A DNA stretch of 64,000 bases from assembly GCF_026212465.1 (NCBI RefSeq), contig NC_080048.1, positions 24,243,767-24,307,766 of the forward strand, read 5' to 3'. How positions within the stretch are numbered: the first letter of the stretch is position 1; each line of letters begins with the position of its first letter. Shown here piece by piece: positions 1-11,619 of this stretch. This DNA is from Amaranthus tricolor (lineage: Eukaryota > Streptophyta > Magnoliopsida > Caryophyllales > Amaranthaceae). The position numbers and the translations under genes were made by a program. The notes under the pieces are model-generated. The model made no database searches and was not told where the DNA came from. It worked only from the letters and a program-made list of their open reading frames with translations.

Positions 1-508
1 GTCCCCTCCTCCCGCGCAGAATGGATGGGTTAAAGTGAACTTTGACAAAAATGTAGAGGATGGTGAAAAACGTGGAATCGGTATGGCCATTCCTGATAAT
101 AAGGAGAAAATCCTTGTGGCTGGTGTGCGTAGGGTGAAAGACAGATGGTGTTGGACATGAGCGAAGCTGTGGCTGCTCTGTTCGGACTCAAGGTGGCTGC
201 CAGATTTGGTTTTGATTATGTCCAGCTAGAGGGCGACTCATTGAACGTGGTTTCGTCAATTGAAAATAGAGTGCAAAGGCTCTTCGCCTATAAACCTCCT
301 TTATGATTGTATTATTGCGTTGAGTACTAGCCTTATGGGTTTGGTTGTAGCTTCGTTAAAAGATCAATGATAACAAATTAGTCCACATAGTAGCTAAATG
401 GGATACAATGTAAGTCAATGAAAAGATTTGTATGGACCCTTTTCTCTAAGGTCTTCAAAGCTTGGTTGAGCTTGCTAATTATTTACTTCATTTCCAAAAA
501 AAAAAAAC
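1..508 (+). pseudogene. Decayed RNase H-like (RVT_3 type) fragment with poly(A) tail
   Basis: The translation resembles the plant RNase H-like domain found at the end of LINE-type elements and in related solo genes. It can be followed through three frames. Residues WVKVNFDKN (from 26) lead to a TGA at 158-160. A second frame from 157 carries SEAVAALFGLKVAARFGF and LEGDSLNVV, which supply the usual Glu and second Asp of the active site. A third frame near 369 gives DNKLVHIVAKWDT. At least two or three frameshifts are needed, so it is not functional. A run of A at 497-508 follows the coding remnant, as in a retroposed 3' end. The 5' part lies outside the window. It could be a LINE 3' end or a retroposed host copy. 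Confidence 0.7.
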
Positions 509-1196
509 AATAGCATACAACATATTTGAAGCATCTTTTGAGATATGATTTAGCTCATTAAGCTCATTATCTATTGCTTTACATTCAACCCATTTATATG
601 TTAAAAAACACTATATATACCCCTGATTGTTTTCCTATATTGCATATATGTTTCCTAAGGCTACTCTCCTCTCTTCTTACTCAATGCATTTTATAGCAAT
701 TCTTGATTCAATTAATAATGAGTTTGATTTTTTTTCATGAAATTAACGGTGATCGAGGAAATTGAAAGGCTAAAGTCAAGGTGATACATATATGAGAATT
801 TAAAAATATTTTTATAGTGATAACTATATCTGAATGAAAATATTTGAATTAGATAAAGATAATACGTAACTGGATCATTAATTAAAATTAATATTTTTAT
901 AATTTATATTAAAAAAATTATGCTTTGACACGTGTTTCTATATTAATTTTTATAAAATAACCTGTCTAAGCCTATACACAAGTCTACATACCAAACAATT
1001 TCTTACAAAACTGAATTATTAAACTAGCTCAAAATGAAAAAACAACAATTTTAACTATTCAAAGAAATCAATAAAAAACCAGCCTCTAACCGTGAACGGC
1101 GAATGACCCAATTGCCAAATGCACCAATGTATTCTTGTTATGCAAAAATTTGTAAGTGGCCGCTTCATTATGAGACGCGTATTAATCGGTTTATCC
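509..1196. other. AT-rich intergenic stretch, nothing recognised
   Basis: AT-rich sequence with many stop codons in all frames. No coding region, RNA gene or clear terminal repeat was recognised. A TATA-like run (CTATATATACCC) lies near 610, but no gene follows it. Confidence 0.5.
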
Positions 1197-1518
1197 AAAC
1201 TAAAAAAATGATTAAATAAATTTAATTTTTATTTAAAAGAGATCAATTTTGACAATAAAGTGATAAATTTCAATTTAAAGTTAACCATAAATGGATCATA
1301 TTAAAATAAAAAAAAATATAACTTTGACCTAAAAGTAATCAATTTCTGCTTACAAGTTTATAACCTTAAACGGATCAATTATGATATTTTAATGTCTCTA
1401 AAATTTCGATGTTCATGTGATTAATTTAGACCTTAAAGTGAACAATTATATATAAAGTGATCAATTATAGAACCACAAATTCTCATGAAAGATAGTCTCT
1501 CAAAGTGAACATCTTTCA
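1197..1518. repeat. Degenerate dispersed repeats with AAAGTGATCAATTA core
   Basis: Several imperfect copies of a motif close to AAAGTGATCAATTA occur in the same orientation, for example around 1257, 1330, 1365, 1435 and 1460. Similar copies lie at about 13755-13880 and 14375-14410, on the far side of the composite insertion. This suggests that both flanks belong to one older repeat that the 1528-13632 element split. The family was not identified. Confidence 0.45.
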
Positions 1519-2040
1519 TGGGCTGGTCCATTTAATTTTTTTAAAAAAAATTCAGAATTTGGATTTACTAAAAAACTAAAATTGTGAGTTTCAAAAAATT
1601 AACCTTCACATTAACCGTGCAACATCTATGTCGTTTTATTTTTCCTTTATTAACTTCGTCACCTTCTTTCTTCTTATTTTTCCCTTCTCAAGCTTTCTGA
1701 TCTTATACTTTCTCCATATTTCAGGCCATTACTTGTTGAATCAACAACTTTGGTCAATCCATTTTATCTTCTCATCTTCTTTATTTTTCTTTATTCATAG
1801 GTAAACAAGTTTGATTTATTTTTTTTTTCTAGGTATTTTTGTAAGATTTATTTGTTTATTAATATGTATTTTATGTGGATAGTATGTAATTTTTTCGTGT
1901 GAATAATATGTGATTTTTTTTTGTTACTTTTGGAAACTTATAAGAAAAGCAAGCTTGATAGAGGATTATTAATCCTAAATACAAGAACATGAAGTTGTGT
2001 CATGTCAAATTGGAAATAGAATTAAGGATATGAATGAAGT

Positions 2041-2384
2041 TGGCATTAAGCGAATTGTAAGTAGGCATTAAGAATGTCATAAGTAGGCATTAAGCATATT
2101 GTACGTAGGCATTAGGCATACTTTAAGTAGACATAAAGCATATTATAAGTAGACGTTAAGAATGATGTAAATAGGCATTAAAGATACTATTAGTAGTCAC
2201 TAAGAATGATATAAGTAGGCATTAAGAATGATGTAAGTAGGCATTAAGCATACTTTAAGTTGGCATTAAGTATAGTGTACGTAGGCATTAAGCATACTAT
2301 AACTTGGCATTAAGTATACTGTAAATAGGCATTAAGCATTTTGTAAGTTGGCATTACAGATGTTATAAGTTGGCATTAAGAATT
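2041..2384 (+). repeat. 22-bp minisatellite, left array
   Basis: Fifteen full copies and one partial copy of a 22-bp unit run without indels. The unit begins T(A/T)GGCATTAAG and ends TAAG or a close variant. The array stops directly at the copia LTR boundary. The same unit occurs in reverse complement at 12937-13300. No coding potential is apparent. Confidence 0.9.
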
Positions 2385-2385
2385 T

Positions 2386-3703
2386 TGGCCCGATTTTTGC
2401 GGAATTAGATTAAAGAATCAAAACTTAAACTTAGAGAGAGAAAGTAAAAGAGACAATACAATTTTACGTGGAAACCTTCTAGGCGTATATAGAAAGAAAA
2501 ACCACGACCCCTCGGGATTTCAAAACTCTCCACTATGTTTTAGGCAACTCGTTACAAATACATAAAACACCTTGCTTCACTCGAAACTTCTCTTACTAGG
2601 CCAACTTCTCTTTCTCTTGCTTCACTCAAAGAAACTCTTATAGCTTTACTCAAAGCTATTCTCTTCTTTAACTTCACTCGAAGCTTTCTAATTCTCCCCT
2701 AGACTCACCCAAGTCTAGTTACAACAATTCACCAAAATAACCTTTTACAGGGATAAATTCTCTAAAGATAAAATTAAAGAGTTGCACAAGAAAATATTAT
2801 AAGTTAATTGGCAATTTTTAAACAAAATATTTCTTGTTGATTTTCCAAAAATAACGTATGATTTAATGCTCATGCACGACTTAGTTTGAGGAACAAACAA
2901 GTCCTCTATTTCTAGAGTTAATTTCCCTAATAAAAAGGAGGTAACTACCCACTATTCCCTTATCCCTAATAATAAGAAGAATAATATGGATCTTAAAATC
3001 CAAGGTCAAAACCCACGGTTATTGCCTTAATAAAAGGTAAAATAGGTATACACTTGACTAAATCAAAGCCACGGTATTCCTAACAATAGCTACGGTTCCC
3101 TTTTACAAACAATAGACAAATTAGTTATAGTTCTCCTATACTAATAATAGCTTACGGTTCTCTTTAGCCAAAATTAGCTATTGTTCCTTTTACTAATATT
3201 AGGCACAATTAGTTACTCACTAATCATAGGTCCAAAATAAAAGCCTTTCTAAAAGGAGAAAAATAATCTATATTTAGAAAATCACACGGTTATAATTTAG
3301 GTGGTTATAAATATTTTTCCGATTAACTTAATGATTAAATAATATAACAAATTAATTTTAACTAATACATCAACTAAAAATCAGAAAATATAATAATAAT
3401 CAGAATTTCCAGCAGACGTATCTTTTCCAGACTTCGGTCTGGGAACAATGTACTTTTTCCATTTACCAGCAGCGTTAGATCATCAAACTTGGGAACAGTA
3501 GACCTCCTGTCTACATTTGACATCTTAAGCGATATACCTTATTTAATTTCTTTAGATTCCTTTGACGAGTACACGTTCCTAGACTAAGTCATAGTAACTA
3601 TCAACGGTCTTAATCACGACCGGATATTGACCTGCAAACAATTTCTAAAAATATATTTGTTTATATAAAGTGTAGTCATCATCAAAACCTAAGAGGGCCA
3701 ACA
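2386..3703 (-). repeat. 3' LTR of the copia element
   Basis: Aligns by eye along its full length with 11620-12936, with scattered substitutions. In element orientation it begins TGTTGGCCCTCTTAGG. The TATA box that is intact in the other LTR is changed here (TAGAAATA on the minus strand, 2907-2914). Compared with the solo LTR at 35453-36694, the terminal segment after the ATTCCGCAAAAA block is missing, and the sequence runs straight into the 22-bp minisatellite. Confidence 0.9.
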
Positions 3704-3724
3704 AAAATCCCCCTTTTTGATGAT
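3704..3724 (-). promoter_or_regulatory. Polypurine tract next to the 3' LTR
   Basis: On the minus strand the sequence reads CAAAAAGGGGGATTTT immediately before the LTR start TGTTGG. This is the position and composition expected for the plus-strand primer of a retrotransposon. Confidence 0.8.
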
Positions 3725-4986
3725 GACAAACTTTTAAACAAACTTAAATAAAATAGAGTAAAAACTAATAACATAGAGCATGCCAGAGATTAAAGCGACT
3801 CTACATAACTTAGTAAATCAACTCGTTACAATATAATTTACCAAGCATATATTAAAAAAAGATTACTCTAACAATTAGAATTATTTAAAATATTCTAAGC
3901 ATCATAATCATAGCATTGGAAGAAGTTTATTGCTTAAGTCTTTAAATAAATCTAAGATAAAATAACATAGCTTACAAAGATAATTAATCTAAGCATAATT
4001 AGAACATTATATTAATACTAATCAAAGCAAAAGTAATCCAAGCATAAGTATGATAACACTGAGTACCAGAGCAGATATACACAACATGTGTTTTTCATGT
4101 AAACATGTCAAAGCATATAATCTAAACTTCCTTACTTCAATAAGTTCCAGTATTAGAGCAAAAGAAATATGGCTCAACATGTCCGGAGTATTAGAATAAT
4201 ATCAGAGCGAGCTTTTTATCTTTCAAATAAAATAACAACCAATAAAATAACAACCATAGTAATCAGAGTTTGAATTAATTAACCAATTTGAATAATCAGA
4301 GCTAATTAGATCAATCATAATCAAAATCAGAGCTTAACTTATTAGAATTAACAGAGCTTAGAGCATAGTTTAACTAATTCGAAACATATTCAGAACATAT
4401 ATATTATCAGAGCTTATATACCATCAGAGCACATATACTATCCTTAGGTAAAACAGATAAGAATGTTGTATTGGACTAAGTCATAGATCAACCATACCTT
4501 TAAGTTTGTGCCAAATATTCCCCCTTTTGACATCATTCAAAAAGAAATGGGATAATCAAACCACATCACTAATCATGTAGATATAGCCAAAGAAGGAAAC
4601 AAGAAGCAGTAATGGAATGCAAATACCAAGAAATGCAATCAATAAATGCAAAGTTTAAAATGTCATAGACCTGTTCGGCAGAAAGGATAGCAGTATGTTC
4701 AACAAAATAAAATTACATAGTTTGTACCCCAGCTGGTACTTAAAAATATAATAGAAATATTGTTTGAAAGTTAGATAAATAGATGGTTGAGCCAATCAAA
4801 ATATAAGATTTTAGTAGGAGGAGGGATCAGGGTGCAGTCTCTTCTTCATCAACATACTCGATCTGCACCTCTAATATGTCAAGCTTTGCACCAAGACGGG
4901 CTTCCATCTGGGTAAGTTGATCAGTAATTGATGCCAGTGAGGCACGAGGTTCATCCTGAAAAGCAAAGAATTGAGATAGTAGATTG
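3725..4986. other. Non-coding 3' region of the copia element with TCAGAGC repeats and a second purine tract
   Basis: No ORF was recognised between the extra ORF and the polypurine tract. The plus strand contains recurrent TCAGAGC (five exact copies between 4202 and 4431) plus near copies such as CCAGAGC, ACAGAGC and TTAGAGC. A second purine tract, CAAAAGGGGGAA on the minus strand, lies at about 4519-4530. Confidence 0.6.
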
Positions 4987-6494
4987 TTAAGCTTCAGGAG
5001 GACGGAGTCTAGTAAAGCCTAAGCCAGGTGAAGTGTGTGTGGTAACTAGTGGTGGTGTAAATGGTATAGGTGATGGTGGTGGTGATGGAATCTGATGAGA
5101 TGGTGGTGTGGCTGGCTTTGGTGAGGGAGGTGCGTCATTGGTATGTTCAAGGGTGTTGTGTGAGGAAGAGTCATCGTCCAAAGTCACAACCGGGCGTTTT
5201 CCCTTGGAAGCTAGCCTACGACTTTTCCTTGGTGTTACAGGCTTCTTCTGAACTGGCAGTTGAACCTCCTCGTCATTATTATCATTATCATCATTATCAT
5301 CCTCCACATCCTCACCTCGTTCTTCAGCTTTCCCCTTACTTAGTGCTTCCCCCTGTTCCCCTGGTGAACAAGCTTCTGCCTTTTCAATAGTGGCAGAGGG
5401 AACATAGTCTTGATCCTTTTTCCCCAGTTACTCCTCTTCTTTTTCTTCCCTTCCCTCCTCAGTCTTCTGTACCTCATCTTCCTTATCAGAATCAATAATA
5501 TAAACCTGCTCATTTGCATCCTCAAGAATCCCATTATCGTTTAATTTTAAATGCAAATTATTCAGACATTTTGCACCTATTTTATTGTTGGGACCCATGG
5601 GAAAATGCAGACCATCAAGCGGCACACCAAACTTTCTAAATATCCACGTTAACAATCCTCCATACCGAACAACATACTTCTTATCAATACAATCACTTAA
5701 ATGAGAAATCATTAAGGAAGGAAAATTAATCTTTATGTGATTAGCCAAACGGTAAATCAAAGTAGCATCACAAAGATTTACCTCACTACGCTTAGAGTTG
5801 TGGGGTAGGATAAATCTATGGGCTATACTGTAAAGCAGTTTATGAAGTGGAGACAGTATGTTGTGACTAATTTTACCCTTCTTTTCATTAATCCCCAAGA
5901 ACTTTAGAACAATCTTCTCATTTATTCATGAAAACCCGATCTTAGAACCAACATGATATGTGTCAAAACCAACAGTCGGCACTCCAAACCATTTGCCCAA
6001 CATTAAACTGTTAAATTCTATTTTTATCTTCTTGACAACACTCGAACATACTCTATTGTCAATAGAAAATTTTGAAATAAATTCACGCATCAAATTAGGG
6101 TAAATGGGGTTACAACAATAATCTGTCATCAGTGTTTCCCAATATTGATTTTGTAAAATAGCGTGAAGTTAAGGGAAATGTGTGGATTCATACCAGTACT
6201 TGTCGAGTCCGAATCCCAGTGTCATCTCTTTGAGATTTCTTCAGCGTTGTTTGGATCACTTTTCTTGGCCCTCTTTGCTGATTTTGATAATGATTTGTCT
6301 GTAGGAGTGTCGATGGGGCGTTTATTTCCAACATGCATCGTAGATGCACTTGGTGTACTTGAGTGTTCTTTGGAAGAAGATAGAACAGCACTGATCAGTG
6401 GTAAAGGATGGACTACCTTGAGAGGTTTTGGTTGAGTGGTTTTGGGAGTTTTGTTGTTCTGTTTCTTGCTTGAGGCAATTTTGGGGGATTTCAT
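4987..6494 (-). pseudogene. Broken third ORF of the copia element (putative plant transposon protein type)
   Basis: The ORF lies downstream of RNase H, where SIRE-type elements carry their env-like ORF. It starts with a Lys/Ser/Pro-rich region (from MKSPKIASSKK, 6494). A globular part follows with FNSLMLGKWFGVP and, further on, LPHNSKRSEVNLCDATLIYR and YGGLLTWIFRKFGVPL. It ends in an acidic tail (EEGREEKEEE), then a basic/Pro-rich segment. The globular part resembles, from memory, the domain annotated as putative plant transposon protein. The reading frame changes between 6222 and 6129. In-frame stops sit at 5926-5928 and 5428-5430, so it is broken. No convincing signal peptide or transmembrane anchor was seen, so an envelope role is not supported. 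Confidence 0.65.
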
Positions 6495-7034
6495 GGTGCA
6501 TTTCTAGATTGAGGAAGAGCAAACGAGATTGAATAAGAGAGATTGTCGGTTTGAGTGAAGGTAAAGTTAGAGTGATGATGTGAGAGGTTTTGACGTGAGG
6601 GTAAGCGTATGTATTGATGATGAAAGGACGGATACTAAAGGGTTACATTAATTTTGCATGTGTGAACAATGTGTTTGAGAGGGTAGGTTCATGGAATGGG
6701 TAGTTAATAACAGTTTTTCGAAGCACTACGATGATCCGACTCCCACTATTTAATTAATTTGCGTTGACCATCTATAAAAATTGCTGGGATAGAAAAATAT
6801 AAAAATTGAAAATATGAGATATTTTATATCAGGAAAAAAAATATATAGAACAAATATATGCTGCTTTGGTCTGTTTAATTCAAACATGCAAACAAGAAAG
6901 CATTCATAGCACATACTTTAAATAGCTGCGCACCTGATCCTTTCAATAATTGATTTTTCAATCAAGGTTTTTTTGTGGATGATTTAACCTTTTCAATTTT
7001 CATTTTGCCTTGAGAAGACTTCTTGTCATAAACT

Positions 7035-7581
7035 TTAGTGTAGCTTAATCATGCCAAGTTCTAACCTCATCTTTTCATGTTGTTCCTTTGGAAGTGATTT
7101 TGTCATGACGTCCACTATTTGCTCATTTGTGTTAACATGCTTCCTAATATTAATTTTATTTTTTACATTATCCTTTAGAAAGTGATGTCTTATATGGATA
7201 TGTTTTACTCTAGAATGATGCTGTAGATCTTTGGATATGCATATGGCACTGGTATTATCACAATAAATAGGAACACATTTAAACTTAATACCAAAATCTC
7301 TTAGCTGCTGTTTTATCCAAAGCATTTGGGAATAGGAAGCAGCTGCTGCCACATATATATTCTGCTTCAGCGGTGGATAGAGCAACAGTGTTTTGTTTCT
7401 TGGAACACCAGAATACTAAACATGAGCCAAGAAATTGTACCATACCTGAAGTGCTTTTCCAGTCAACAAGGTCTCCTGCATAATCTACATCACTAAAACC
7501 TTTCAAATCATAAATATCACTTTTAGGATAAAATAGGGACAAGTCATAAGTTCCCTTCAAATATCTCAGAATTCTTTTCAC
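7035..7581 (-). pseudogene. copia RNase H domain remnant
   Basis: C-terminal part of pol. FSDVDYAGD and DWKSTSGMVQFLGS are followed by KKQNTVALSTAEAEYI, then, after a frame change near 7300-7385, by WIKQQLRDFGI and YCDNTSAICISKD. These are the standard copia RNase H blocks, with the metal-binding Asp and Glu visible. The C-terminal piece ends at 7035 in KMRLELGMIKLH, close to the usual pol end. The frameshift breaks the domain. Confidence 0.85.
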
Positions 7582-8753
7582 TGCCGTATGATGTGATTCT
7601 TTATGGTTTGATTAAAATCTAGCACATAAACCAACACTAAAAGCAATATCGGGTCTACTTGCAGTTAGATATAATAAAGATTCAATCATGCCTTGATACA
7701 TAGTTTGATCAACTTCAATACCATTTGAATCTTCATCTAATCTAACATTTGTAGCCATAGGTGTGTGGTTTGTTTTAGCATTATTTAAACCATATTTCTT
7801 GAGAAGTTCTTTTATATATTTTTGTTGATGAATAAAGATTCCATTAGCGGTTTGTTTAATTTGCAAACCAAGGAAGAAATTTAATTCTCCCATCATGCTC
7901 ATTTCAAATTCAGTGCACATTAGGTAAGCAAATTCTTTACATAGCAATTCATTGGTAGCACCAAAAATAATATTATCAATGTAAATTTAAACAACTAAAA
8001 TATCAGAACCTCTATTCTTAAAGAATAAGGTTTTGTCAAATTTTCTTATAACAAAGTTATTTTCAATAAAAAACTTTGATAATCTTTCATACCATTGCCT
8101 AGGAGCTTATTTTTACCCATAAAGAGCTTTATCAAGCTTATAGACATGATCGAGAAAAGAGGGATTTTCAAAGCCAGGGGGTTGTTCCACAAAGACTTCT
8201 TCATCAAGAAAACCATTTAAGAAAGCACATTTCACATCCATTTGATATAATTTAAAATTCATAAATGCAGCAAAACAAATTAAAATTCTGATAGCCTCTA
8301 ACCTGCTACCGGAGCATATGTCTCGGTATAATCAATCCCTTCTTGTTGATTGTACCCTTTAACCATGAGCCTTGCTTTATTTCTTACAATTATTCCAAGC
8401 TCATCCAATTTGTTCCGAAATACCCATTTTAGTCCAATCACCTTTTTGTGTTTTGGTTTGGGTTCTAAATGCCATACTTTATTTCTTTCAAATTCATTCA
8501 GTTCATCTTGCATGGCTACAATCCATTCGGAATCTTTTAGAGCTTCTTCGTGATTTTTGGGTTCAAGTGATGAGAGGAATGCAAATTGTGCACAGAAATT
8601 TCTCATTTGGTTGGTTTGTGTTCCCTTATTCAAATCACTGACTATCAAATCAAGAGGATGACATTTTTGATATCTCCAAGGTTTGGGCACAAATTCTCTT
8701 GTGGGAACTGTTGTAGGCTCAGGGTCATTAACTTGATTGTTATTCTGCTCATT
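7582..8753 (-). pseudogene. copia reverse transcriptase remnant with altered YVDD box
   Basis: The N-terminal blocks are WIVAMQDELNEFERNKVWHL, VIGLKWVFRNKLDELG and YAPVAG (8690-8298). The C-terminal blocks are MSMMGELNFFLGLQIKQ, GIFIHQQKYIKELLKKYG and MYQGMIESLLYLTASRPDI (7947-7612). The stretch between, about 7948-8297, is readable only with frame changes and stops. The catalytic box reads YIDN instead of YVDD (codons on the minus strand of 7972-7983), so the second catalytic Asp is Asn, and a stop lies just before it. The enzyme is inactive. Confidence 0.85.
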
Positions 8754-9830
8754 TTAAACTGGATCAGTTTGCTCATTTATGGGAACAACTGGATTGGGAA
8801 CAACTTGCTGGTCCTCATTTACTAGTTGTTCTGTATTATTTGGTACTTCGGTATGTTCTTGAATCAGCTGTTCTCCTACTATTCTTGGATCCTGCTCTTT
8901 CGTTACATCTTCATCATCTTCCAAATTTGCAAGACATATTTTAAAATCATTTGTATCCTGTTCACTTGTCATAATGTTAGTTTCATCAAAAATAATGTGA
9001 ACGGATTCTTCTACGCACATAGTTCTCTTGTTGTAAACTCTGTAGGCTTTACTGTGAGATGAATATCCAAGAAATACTGCTTCATCACTTCTTTCATCAA
9101 ATTTTCCTATGTTTCGTTTTCCATTAACATGAACAAAGCATTTACATCCAAACACACGAAAATAGGAAATATTCGGTTTTACACCTTTAAACAATTCATA
9201 GGGTGTCTTAGAAGTGATAGGTCTTATTAGTACACGATTTAAAATATAGCATGCAGTATTGACAGCCTCGGCCCAAAAATTCCTAGGAAGACCACTAGCA
9301 ATTAACATGGTTCTAGCCATATCCTCTACTGTTCTATTTTTCCTTTCTACCACACTATTTTGTTGTGGTGTTCTAGGTGCGGAAAAGTTATGACTTATTC
9401 CATGTTCATTGCAATAAATCATAAAGCTTGAATTTTCAAATTCTTTACCATGATCTGACCTTATGTGAATAAGTTGATTATTGCTAGATATTTGTATTTA
9501 ATTTGCAAAAGAAACAAACTCATAAAAAGCTTTATCTTTGCTTGCTAAAAATAAAGTCCATGTAAATCTACTGTAATCATCAACAATAACAAATACATAT
9601 CCTTTGCCACTACGGCTTTGGATTCTCATAGGTCCACAAAGATCCATATGGATTAGTTCAAGCGGTTTAGAAGTGGTCACCATATTCTTTGGTTTAAAGG
9701 ACGACCTTACTTGTTTTCCTTTGGCACAAGGATCACAAATTTCTTCCTTTAGGAATTTAATGGATGGCAAGCCTCTTACTAGGTCTTTTGATCTAAAGGT
9801 ATTAATTAATGAAAACCTAGCATGACCTAG
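8754..9830 (-). pseudogene. copia GAG-pre-integrase and integrase remnant
   Basis: LGHARFSL leads to ICDPCAKGKQ, the CxxC end of the HHCC zinc region. The catalytic core follows: LIHMDLCGP (first Asp), VIVDDYSRFTW (second Asp) and, after a stop at 9498-9500, RTPQQNSVVERKNRT (catalytic Glu). The C-terminal portion includes PYELFKGVKPNISYFRVFGC and EAVFLGYSSHSKAYRVYN, the usual copia integrase blocks. The DDE residues are all present. The in-frame stop and the missing upstream His of the zinc region make it non-functional. Confidence 0.85.
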
Positions 9831-9895
9831 ACGTTTATCACCAGTTATGTGCTTGGAACACCCACTTTCGAGATACTATGAGTTGTTCCCCCTTA
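9831..9895 (-). pseudogene. Protease active-site remnant with Asp to Glu change and adjoining deletion
   Basis: On the minus strand the copia protease signature appears as YLESGCSKHITGDK. The family norm is WYLDSGCS, so the catalytic Asp is Glu (codon at 9867-9869) and the preceding Trp is a TAG stop (9876-9878). The sequence then continues directly into RLGHA of the pre-integrase region. The remaining protease and first half of the pre-integrase domain, normally many tens of residues, are therefore deleted. Confidence 0.7.
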
Positions 9896-10375
9896 CTAGA
9901 CCCTGCAAGAAAATTTAATTGTTAGAAGATTGGGTCCCTTGTCGATTTGACATGAATCAACTTTCTTAATCCAAGTATGATCGACATAGTCTCTATTGGA
10001 GATAGTATGCTGTTCCGTTTTGGCACACTGGATTATTAGATGTCCAGTTTTTCCGCAAAAGGTACATACTTTGCTACTTGGGAGATCGACATAGACCTTT
10101 TTCTTTTTATTATTCTTATGGTAATCTAGGCCTTCTGATTTTTTACTTTTAGCATTTAGAATCCATTTGGGAACATTTTTGATTTTCCTTTTTCCTCTTG
10201 AATTTAATTCAAGTTTTGATTTATTGTTTGCGGCTTGGTTGGATTCTAGGTTGATTTTCAATTTTTGAAAATCAGAACATAAATCATTAATAGATGTGTC
10301 ATTTAATTCTTTGTTAAAGCCTAATAATTTATATTGTGTCAATTCAACATTAGGAATAATATTTTCCTTTTTCAC
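9896..10375 (-). pseudogene. Second CCHC zinc-knuckle region between gag and protease
   Basis: A 159-codon open segment. It contains a Lys/Asn-rich linker, then an intact retroviral-type zinc knuckle CTFCGKTGHLIIQC at about residues 104-117, followed by WIKK, as is usual just upstream of the copia protease. It is in a different frame from gag upstream and from the pre-integrase downstream, so frameshifts separate it from both. Confidence 0.75.
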
Positions 10376-10709
10376 TCTTTCGATTGTTTCCTTTAGAATT
10401 ATGTTTTAATCCAACAAACTGAAAAATCTGTTTTGGACATCGATTCTAAAGGTATTTATATAGAAAATATGATCTTTACTGATCTTAAGGTCTTTTTCAA
10501 GTTGGAGACATTTATCATTACATTCTTTCAATTTGTCTTATGTCTCCATAAGCAACTCAATTAATTTATATCTATTTAATTTAAATGGATGGTTAGAAAA
10601 TGAATTAGAAGACTTGACCTAATTTCCTTTGGACTTCTCATTCTTGCTTTCGTGTGAGGCCATGAGACATAAGGTAGCTGTTTCTTCTTCTTCGGGATTT
10701 TCGGTCTCA

Positions 10710-11600
10710 GCATCACTCTCGGATTCTCCCTATGCAGCTATCATGGCTTTGCGAAAGTTGGTTTTGTTGAGATTTCCTTTGCTTGGTAGTCTTCCTGTAT
10801 CCCTTGCTCTTTTCATTTTTCCATATAGGGCAATCTTTGATGAAGTTATCGGTACTTCCACACTTGTGGCATTCAAGATTGGATTTGATATGGGCAGTTC
10901 TTCTTTCTTTGTTATTTCTTTGATTGGTGTACCTGCTGTTACTGAAGAACTTCTTGAATTTTCGTACCAGCATGACAGCCTCCTCATTATCACATTCTGA
11001 TTCATCTTGATCTGCTGTTGTCAGAGCCAATCCCTTGTTTCGGGAACTGTCTGTTGTTTCCAAATGTAATTCGTGAGTCATTAAGGAACCAGCCAACTCT
11101 TCCAGATTGAATTTTGTAAAATCTTTAGATTCCTAGATGGCAGTGACCTTGGCTCTCCAGCGTTCATCTTGAGGGAGACTCCTTAGTATTTTCCTTACTT
11201 GTTTGTCGGTGGGAATAAGTCTTCCAAGAGAGACAAGTTCATTTGTGATGTTAGTGAACCTTGTAAACATCTCTTGGATGCTTTCTCTTGGTTCCGTAAT
11301 GAACTGTTCATACTTAGACATCAACAAGTCTATCTTGGAACGCTTTACTTCACTTGTTCCCTTGTGGGTAACTTCCAGCAAGTCTCTAATCTGTTTGGCA
11401 GATTTGCAACCCATAATGTGGTTGTGCTCGTTTGGTCCTAGACCACAGTGAGGTAACTTGATGGCAAGAGCATTCATCTCAATTTTCTGAAAATCTTCCT
11501 TTTCATATTCAGTTATAGGTTTGGGGATGATTTCGTTATTGGAGTTTGTAGTTGTTATCTCAAAGTCTCCAATTTCGATAACTCTCCAAACTTGATAATT
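10710..11600 (-). pseudogene. copia gag, N-terminally truncated, one nonsense codon, damaged zinc knuckle
   Basis: The frame opens at NYQVWRVIEIGDFEI within about 20 bases of the 5' LTR and runs through the UBN2-type gag domain (blocks KQIRDLLEVTHKG, SIQEMFTRFTNITNELVSLG and RKILRSLPQDERW). A TAG at 11133-11135 interrupts it. The same frame resumes with AGSLMTHELHLE and ends at 10713. The zinc knuckle reads CHKCGSTDNFIKDC (10871-10830), with Asn where the metal-binding His belongs. The normal gag start, leader and primer-binding site are missing. Confidence 0.85.
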
Positions 11601-11619
11601 TTAATAAGTTTAAGTATTT

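Noticed and set aside
5070..6435. Plus-strand open frames of 90-106 codons
   Set aside because: They are shadows of the extra copia ORF on the minus strand, low-complexity and without a known domain.
10629..11451. Plus-strand open frames of 80-123 codons
   Set aside because: They are antisense to the copia gag, whose domain blocks are clear on the minus strand.
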